Assembly (NCBI RefSeq): GCF_003427025.1 | Contig: NZ_QVAI01000035.1 | Coordinates: forward strand, 1-35,464 | Origin: Jiangella endophytica | Lineage (GTDB): Bacteria > Actinomycetota > Actinomycetes > Jiangellales > Jiangellaceae | Direction of reading: 5' to 3' | DNA: 35,464 nucleotides | Part shown: piece by piece, positions 30,824 through 35,464 of the stretch | Numbering within the stretch: position 1 is the stretch's first letter | Layout of the letters: each line of letters opens with the position of its first letter | Notes under the pieces: generated by a model | The model's input: only the letters and a program-made list of their open reading frames with translations | What the model was told of the DNA's origin: nothing | Database searches by the model: none | Made by a program: the position numbers and the translations under genes

Positions 30824-31845
30824 AGCTGCGCGAACGCCTGACCGCGAGGACGCTCGTTCTCGCCGGTCTGGTCCTGATCCTGGTCCTGCTGCCCAGCCTC
30901 GCCACGGCGTTCTTCGTCAACTTCGTCATGACCCAGACGCTGATCCTGGGGCTGGCCGCGGCGACGATCGTCTTCCTGTCCAGGTACGGCGGCATGACCT
31001 CGCTGGCGCAGCTGCTGATGTTCGGGATCGCCGGCTTCATGTTCGGCAACGCGGCCCTGGACGGTGGTGCGCGCGGCCTGAACCTCGGCTGGCATCCATG
31101 GGCCGCCGTGGGCTTCGCGATGCTCGTCACGACGCTGGCCGCGTTCGTGCTCGGCGCCATCGCGAGCCGGACCACGGGCATCTACTTCCTGATGCTCACC
31201 CTGGTCTACGGGGTCATCGGCTACTTCGTGTTCGCCCAGATCGTCGAGATCTCCGGTCCGGGCGGCATCACGAGCATCCAGCGGCCGGACCTCCTGGGAC
31301 CGCCGGTCCGGCTCTACTACGCGGGCCTGCTGCTCTCGGTGCTGGCCTACCTCGGCTTCCGGGCGTCGCGGCGGACGGCGTTCGGGCTGGCGCTGCAGGG
31401 GGTGCGCGACGACCCCGTCCGGATGGCGTCGCTGGGGTTCAACGTAGCGCTGCACCGAGCGCTGGCGTTCACGCTGGCCGGGTTCGTGGCCGGGCTGGCC
31501 GGGCTGCTGAACGTGTGGTGGAACGGCCAGATCGATCCCGCGTCGATCTCCATCGGGCCGACGCTGATCCTGCTGATCATCGCCGTCATCGGTGGCATCT
31601 CGTCACTGGAGGGCGCCTGGCTCGGCGCGTTCGTCTACGTCCTGGTCTTCACCTACCTGCGCGACCTGCCGCTCGTCGATGGCATCGGCATCACCGAGGC
31701 CCGGTTCAACACCGTCATCGGCGTCATCGTGCTGGCGATCATGGTCCTCTCACCCGAGGGCCTGACGGGGATCGTCCAGCGGCTGCGCGGCGGAGCGCGA
31801 CCCGTTCACCCGACTGAGAAGGAACTCGGAGGCACACGACCATGA
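30820..31845 (+). CDS. livM: ABC transporter permease, LivM type (HAAT family)
   Basis: 341 residues from an ATG overlapping the LivH stop (ATGA). About eight to ten membrane segments; characteristic segments are LSRYGGMTSLAQLLMFGIAG, RTTGIYFLMLTLVYGVIGYF, GLALQGVRDDPVRMASLGFN and LILLIIAVIGGISSLEGAWL. It completes the channel with LivH. Its own stop overlaps the start of the binding-protein gene as ATGA. The C-terminus LRGGARPVHPTEKELGG is a short soluble tail. Confidence 0.93.
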   Translation: MKLRERLTARTLVLAGLVLILVLLPSLATAFFVNFVMTQTLILGLAAATIVFLSRYGGMTSLAQLLMFGIAGFMFGNAALDGGARGLNLGWHPWAAVGFAMLVTTLAAFVLGAIASRTTGIYFLMLTLVYGVIGYFVFAQIVEISGPGGITSIQRPDLLGPPVRLYYAGLLLSVLAYLGFRASRRTAFGLALQGVRDDPVRMASLGFNVALHRALAFTLAGFVAGLAGLLNVWWNGQIDPASISIGPTLILLIIAVIGGISSLEGAWLGAFVYVLVFTYLRDLPLVDGIGITEARFNTVIGVIVLAIMVLSPEGLTGIVQRLRGGARPVHPTEKELGGTRP

Positions 31846-33320
31846 GCAGACAGAAGCGACGAACGGCAATGGCGCTGTCCGTGTCGGCCGGCCTGGCGCT
31901 GGTGGCCGCGGCGTGCGGCGGCGGCGATGACTCGGCAGGGCTGCCCGCCGACCAGCAGACCTCCGCCGGCGGCGGCGCCGGCTCGCCGGCCGGGGCCGAC
32001 GGCGCGATCCGGCTGGGCATCCTCGGCCAGTGCGAGGGGCCGTTCGGCGGGTTCCACGAGGACGTCGTCGCCGGCACCACACTGGCGCTGTCGCGCTTCG
32101 CCGGCGCGACCCCCAACTCGACGACGAGCGCGCTGGAGGGATTCAGCGGCGCGGAGGTCGCGGGGACGCCGATCGAGCTCGTCGGCGTCGGCTGCGGCGA
32201 CGACACCGCCGACCGCATCGTTCAGGAGGTGCGCCGGCTGGTCGAGCAGCTGGGTGCCAACGTGATCGTCGGGCCGCTCTCCGGCGACGAGGGCATCGCG
32301 ATCGCCGAGTACGCCAAGGCGAACCCCGAGCTCACCGTCTTCGCGGGCATCTCCGGCTCGCAGGAGCAGACGCTGCAGGTCCAGGCGCCGAACTACTTCC
32401 GCTTCTACGGCGACGGCGCGATCTGGAGCGCCGGGCTCGGCGACCTGCTGCACCACCAGGAGGGCTGGGACACGGTCGCCGTCATCGCCGACGACTACAG
32501 CTTCGGCCACACCTCGGCCGCCGGTTTCGTGGCCGACTTCTGCGCCGTCGGCGGCGAGGTCACCCACCGCGTCTTCCCGCCGCTGGGCACCACCGACTAC
32601 TCGTCCTACATCGCCCAGCTGCCCAACCCCGACGAGGTCGACGGCTACTTCTGGGCCGTCGGCGGCACCGGGACCCAGGCCGCGCTCGAGGCTTTCGTCA
32701 ACGGCAAGGGCGATCTCACCGGCGACCAGCACGCCGGCAACCTGTTCTTCAACCCCGACCTGGCGCAGGCCCTCGGCACCGGCATCGCCGGCGCGTACGT
32801 CGGCGGCTTCGCCACGCTGCCGGCCGACGTCCGGACCCCGGAGATCGAGGAGTACCTGGCCGCCGCGGACGAGACCTGGGAGACCATTCCGGGCTCGCTG
32901 AGCGGCAACGAGCCCGCGCCGCCGTCGGTGGCCGCCGCGTTCGGCTTCTTCTACGGCTACTACACGGCCGGTGTGGCGCTGGTCGAGGCGCTGGAAGCGG
33001 TGGGCGGCGACATCTCCGACCTCGACGCCTTCCACGCGGCGATCTCGGGGCTCACCCTCGACCTGCCGTACGGCGACATCAGCCTGGACGAGAACCGCAG
33101 CGGCATCGTCGACGTGGGCCTGTCCCGGCTGGCCCTCGACGACTCCGGCGAGGTCGTCCAGGAGACCGTGGCCATCGTGCCCGGCGTCGACCAGACCTTC
33201 GGCGGCACGTTCAGCCCTGACACCCCGTCGCCGGGCCGGGACTTCCCCGCCTGCGAGGAACGCGACCTGCCCTGGGAGGGCAGCGCGATCCCGGTCGTCG
33301 ACGGCGTGCCGCAGAGCTAG
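31842..33320 (+). CDS. ABC transporter substrate-binding lipoprotein (Leu/Ile/Val-binding type)
   Basis: 492 residues, longer than the usual about 370-400. The lipobox is LVAAAC with Cys25, followed by a glycine-rich linker. The mature protein is a type-1 periplasmic-binding fold: IRLGILGQCEGPFGGFHEDV, VRRLVEQLGANVIVGPLSGD, NYFRFYGDGAIWSAGLGDLL and VAVIADDYSFGHTSAAGFV. Extra length lies partly in the C-terminal 60 residues. The ligand is unknown; the locus suggests a sugar or polyol derivative. It sits between the LivM and LivG genes and is followed by a hairpin and a 69-bp gap. Confidence 0.9.
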   Translation: MSRQKRRTAMALSVSAGLALVAAACGGGDDSAGLPADQQTSAGGGAGSPAGADGAIRLGILGQCEGPFGGFHEDVVAGTTLALSRFAGATPNSTTSALEGFSGAEVAGTPIELVGVGCGDDTADRIVQEVRRLVEQLGANVIVGPLSGDEGIAIAEYAKANPELTVFAGISGSQEQTLQVQAPNYFRFYGDGAIWSAGLGDLLHHQEGWDTVAVIADDYSFGHTSAAGFVADFCAVGGEVTHRVFPPLGTTDYSSYIAQLPNPDEVDGYFWAVGGTGTQAALEAFVNGKGDLTGDQHAGNLFFNPDLAQALGTGIAGAYVGGFATLPADVRTPEIEEYLAAADETWETIPGSLSGNEPAPPSVAAAFGFFYGYYTAGVALVEALEAVGGDISDLDAFHAAISGLTLDLPYGDISLDENRSGIVDVGLSRLALDDSGEVVQETVAIVPGVDQTFGGTFSPDTPSPGRDFPACEERDLPWEGSAIPVVDGVPQS

Positions 33321-33332
33321 GGGGTAGCCCCC
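33320..33332 (+). other. Hairpin after the binding-protein gene
   Basis: GGGGG (33320-33324), a TAG loop, and CCCCC (33328-33332) form a 5-bp G/C stem starting at the last base of the stop codon. It may lower expression of the two ATPase genes relative to the binding protein. Confidence 0.4.
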
Positions 33333-33389
33333 AAGCCGACCGCGAGGTCTCAGGCGGCGGCGAGTACCCCTAGGAAAGGAGAAGCAGCC

Positions 33390-34139
33390 ATGGCGTCCGT
33401 CGTCCAGGTCAGTGCGGTCACAGTGGCGTTCGGGGGCCTGCGCGCCCTGCGCGGTATCGATCTCGACATCGCGCGGGGCGAGCGGCTCGCCGTCATCGGG
33501 CCGAACGGAGCCGGCAAGACCACGCTGTTCAACGTCATCGCCGGCGACATCGCACCCACCACCGGCGCGGTGGTCATCAAAGGACAGGACTGCACCTACC
33601 GGCCGTCGCGGCACCGTCCCCGGCTCGGCCTGGCGCGGACGTACCAGAAGGCACGCGCGTTCGCCGGGCTCACGGTGCGGGAGAACATCTATCTCGCCCT
33701 CGCCGGTCACCGCGGCCGGCACCGGGCGCTCTGGCGCTCCTCGGCCGATCGTGCGATGCGCGACGAGGCCGCGGAGGTCGCCGCCCAGGTCTGGCTGTCC
33801 GGCCAGGTCGACGCGGTGGCGGGCGAACTGGCCCACGGACAGCGGCGGCAACTGGAGCTGGCGATGGCCGTCGCCACCCGGCCGGACGTGATGCTGCTCG
33901 ACGAACCGGCCTCCGGTCTCTCGCGGGGCGAGCGGGAGCGGCTCGTCGAACTGCTCGAGTCCTTCGACGAGCAGCTGACCCTGCTGGTCATCGAGCACGA
34001 CATGGACGTCGCGTTCCGGATCGCCCAGCGGGTCGTCGTGATGGCGGACGGCGAGCAGGTCACGGCCGGCACGCCGGAGCAGGTCCGGGCGGACCCGCAC
34101 GTCCACCGGATCTATCTCGGCACGGAGGCGGTGGCATGA
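33390..34139 (+). CDS. livG: ABC transporter ATP-binding protein, LivG type
   Basis: 249 residues with AAAGGAG upstream of the ATG. Walker A is GPNGAGKTT (about 39-47), the Q-loop ARTYQKARAF, the signature AHGQRRQLELAMAVA in place of a standard LSGGQ, Walker B VMLLDEPASGLS, and the H-loop VIEHDMDV. It powers the Liv-type importer together with LivF. The signature HGQRR is the usual LivG variant (HGxQR). It overlaps the LivF gene by 4 bp (ATGA). Confidence 0.94.
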   Translation: MASVVQVSAVTVAFGGLRALRGIDLDIARGERLAVIGPNGAGKTTLFNVIAGDIAPTTGAVVIKGQDCTYRPSRHRPRLGLARTYQKARAFAGLTVRENIYLALAGHRGRHRALWRSSADRAMRDEAAEVAAQVWLSGQVDAVAGELAHGQRRQLELAMAVATRPDVMLLDEPASGLSRGERERLVELLESFDEQLTLLVIEHDMDVAFRIAQRVVVMADGEQVTAGTPEQVRADPHVHRIYLGTEAVA

Positions 34140-34909
34140 CACCGGACGACGCACTGCTCGAGGTCCGCGACCTGCGCTCCGGCTACGGAGCGTCCCAGGT
34201 CCTCGACGGTCTGAGCTTCAGCATGGGGGTCGAGGCGGTCGCCGTCGTGGGCCGCAACGGGATGGGCAAGACGACGCTGTGCGACACGCTGGTCGGATTC
34301 GTGCCGCCGTCGGGCGGCGAGATCCGGTTGTCCGGCCGGCGGCTCGACGGCCTCGCTCCGGAGACGATCGCGATCGCCGGTCTCGCCTACGTCCCCCAGG
34401 GCCGCCGGCTCTTCCCCTCGCTCACCGTCGACGAGCACCTCGCCATGCTGGCCCGGCGCGCCCGGGGGAGGCGATGGACACCCGACGCGGTGTACGAGCT
34501 GTTCCCGCGGCTCGCCGAGCGCCGGCAGCACGGCGGGGCGGACCTGTCCGGCGGGGAGCAGCAGATGCTCGCCGTCGGCCGGGCACTCCTGCTCAACGCG
34601 CCGCTGATCGTGATGGACGAGCCCTCCGAAGGGCTGGCGCCCACGATCGTCGACGTGCTGGTCGAGGTGGTGCGGCACCTGGTGGCCGAGGGCGTGGCCG
34701 TCCTCGTCGTCGAGCAGAACCTGCGGGCGGCGGTGCGGCTGGCCGACCGGCAGCTCGTCATGGTCTCCGGCCGCATCGAGGCGGAGTTCACCGGCGAGGA
34801 ACTGCTGGACCGGCCGGAGCTGCAGCGCCGCTACCTCGGCGTCGGCTCCGCGACCGCGCCGACCGGCCTGGCCACGGGAAGTCAGCACACGGAAGGAGAC
34901 GACGCATGA
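34136..34909 (+). CDS. livF: ABC transporter ATP-binding protein, LivF type
   Basis: 257 residues. Walker A is GRNGMGKTTL (about 37-46), the LivF-specific AYVPQGRRLFPSLTVDEHLA follows, then the signature DLSGGEQQMLAVGRALLL, Walker B LIVMDEPSEGLAP, and the switch EQNLRAAVRLADR. Second ATPase of the importer. Its stop overlaps the start of the next gene (ATGA), so the epimerase-like protein is translated with the transporter. Confidence 0.94.
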   Translation: MTPDDALLEVRDLRSGYGASQVLDGLSFSMGVEAVAVVGRNGMGKTTLCDTLVGFVPPSGGEIRLSGRRLDGLAPETIAIAGLAYVPQGRRLFPSLTVDEHLAMLARRARGRRWTPDAVYELFPRLAERRQHGGADLSGGEQQMLAVGRALLLNAPLIVMDEPSEGLAPTIVDVLVEVVRHLVAEGVAVLVVEQNLRAAVRLADRQLVMVSGRIEAEFTGEELLDRPELQRRYLGVGSATAPTGLATGSQHTEGDDA

Positions 34910-35464
34910 CGTCGACGAGGGCGCTGGGGGCGAACACCTGGATCTGGACCTCGCCGCTGACCGACCGGAGGCTGGCCGAGCTGGCGCCGAGGATCCGCGG
35001 GTGGGGCTTCGACGTGATCGAGCTCCCGGTCGAGAACGTGGGCGACTGGGACCCCGGGCGAGCGGCGGCGCTGCTCGACTCGCTCGGCCTGTCGGCCACC
35101 GTCGTCGTCGCCATGGGCGCCGGTCGCGAGCTGGTGGCCACGGACCAGGCGACGATCGCGTCGACCCAGGACTTCCTGCGCCGGATCGTCGACGTCGCGG
35201 CGGCGGTGTCGTCCCCGGTCGTCGCCGGCCCGATCTACACGTCGGTCGGCAGGACGTGGCGCATCGGCGACGCGGAGCGACGCGGCTGTTACGCGCAACT
35301 GCGCGACAGCCTCGGGCCCGTCGTCGGACACGCGATGGACGCCGGCGTCACGGTCGCTGTCGAGCCCCTCAACCGCTTCGAGACTAGCCTGCTCAACACG
35401 GTCGACCAGGCACTGGAGGCGCTGGAGGGCCTCCCTGCCGCGGGCTGCGGCGTGGGCCTGGACG
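34906..35464 (+). CDS. Sugar epimerase/isomerase-like TIM-barrel protein (partial, cut by window end)
   Basis: The first 186 codons are present from the ATG at 34906, with AAGGAG upstream. The fold is the xylose-isomerase-like TIM barrel: LGANTWIWTSPLTDRRLAEL at the start, GFDVIELPVEN, then VAVEPLNRFETSLLNTVDQA with the catalytic Glu at residue 153, and VGLD at the end of the window, where the Asp is a metal ligand. The EPLNRFET segment is typical of D-tagatose/D-psicose 3-epimerases. It probably interconverts a ketose handled by the Gfo/Idh enzyme or taken up by the Liv-type importer. Confidence 0.85.
   Translation, partial: MTSTRALGANTWIWTSPLTDRRLAELAPRIRGWGFDVIELPVENVGDWDPGRAAALLDSLGLSATVVVAMGAGRELVATDQATIASTQDFLRRIVDVAAAVSSPVVAGPIYTSVGRTWRIGDAERRGCYAQLRDSLGPVVGHAMDAGVTVAVEPLNRFETSLLNTVDQALEALEGLPAAGCGVGLD

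Noticed and set aside
31806..34154. Long minus-strand open frame opposite the Liv-type binding-protein and LivG genes
   Set aside because: Low-complexity composition without motifs; the plus strand carries complete, recognisable ABC genes.
1..35464. CRISPR arrays, tRNA/rRNA genes, integrases, transposases, toxin-antitoxin pairs
   Set aside because: Looked for on both strands by eye; no regular repeat-spacer pattern, RNA-gene signature or mobile-element protein was recognised.

Overview
The window is high-GC DNA of the kind found in Actinomycetota. The evidence is strong G/C bias at third codon positions, frequent GTG starts, many ATGA/GTGA stop-start overlaps, CUT1-type sugar importers without their own ATPase, and FadR-, IclR- and DeoR-type regulators. 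I cannot name the genus; a soil actinomycete is the best guess. I see no rRNA, tRNA, CRISPR, phage or insertion-sequence gene.

Region 1 (1-2000) is a worn edge. A GNAT acetyltransferase and an ABM-domain monooxygenase are followed by a scar: a SnoaL-like gene without its N-terminus, the C-terminal tail of a second SnoaL-like copy, and the C-terminal half of a TetR regulator with a one-base frameshift. A 54-bp palindrome follows the scar.

Region 2 (2002-11185) is a divergent uronate/aldarate catabolism locus. Leftward lie a talarate/galactarate-dehydratase-like enolase-superfamily enzyme and two GntR/FadR-type regulators. Rightward lie a D-2-hydroxyacid dehydrogenase, a uronate-dehydrogenase-like SDR, a two-permease sugar importer with a lipoprotein binding protein, and a second, atypical enolase-superfamily enzyme. 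The shared intergenic region holds back-to-back promoters and two 13-bp operator-like palindromes.

Region 3 (11199-27030) is a second divergent catabolic block. From the control region at about 22984-23318, the leftward run encodes a CUT1 importer, a zinc alcohol dehydrogenase, a shikimate-dehydrogenase-like enzyme, a DeoR regulator, a fused FAD/iron-sulfur 2-hydroxyacid oxidase, a beta-propeller lactonase, an L-rhamnonate-dehydratase-like enzyme and an IclR regulator. The rightward run encodes a DUF2090 (IolC C-terminal type) aldolase-like protein, an FGGY kinase and an aldehyde dehydrogenase of the alpha-ketoglutaric-semialdehyde type. A second copy of the 54-bp palindrome, in inverted orientation, follows. 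The two copies bracket regions 2 and 3, and both lie between convergent gene ends.

Region 4 (27280-35464) is a third sugar locus: a XylR-type AraC regulator diverging from a Gfo/Idh/MocA oxidoreductase, a complete Liv-type ABC importer, and a sugar 3-epimerase-like TIM-barrel protein cut by the window end.

Taken together the window is a carbohydrate-acid and polyol island with three importers, three enolase-superfamily enzymes and regulators of four intact families. A plausible flow is uronate to aldarolactone (Udh), to aldarate (lactonase), to keto-deoxy-aldarate (dehydratase), to ketoglutarate semialdehyde (dehydratase not in the window), to 2-oxoglutarate (ALDH). The kinase/aldolase pair and the AroE-like, FAD/Fe-S and Liv-type parts do not fit this textbook route and are the most promising places for new biochemistry.
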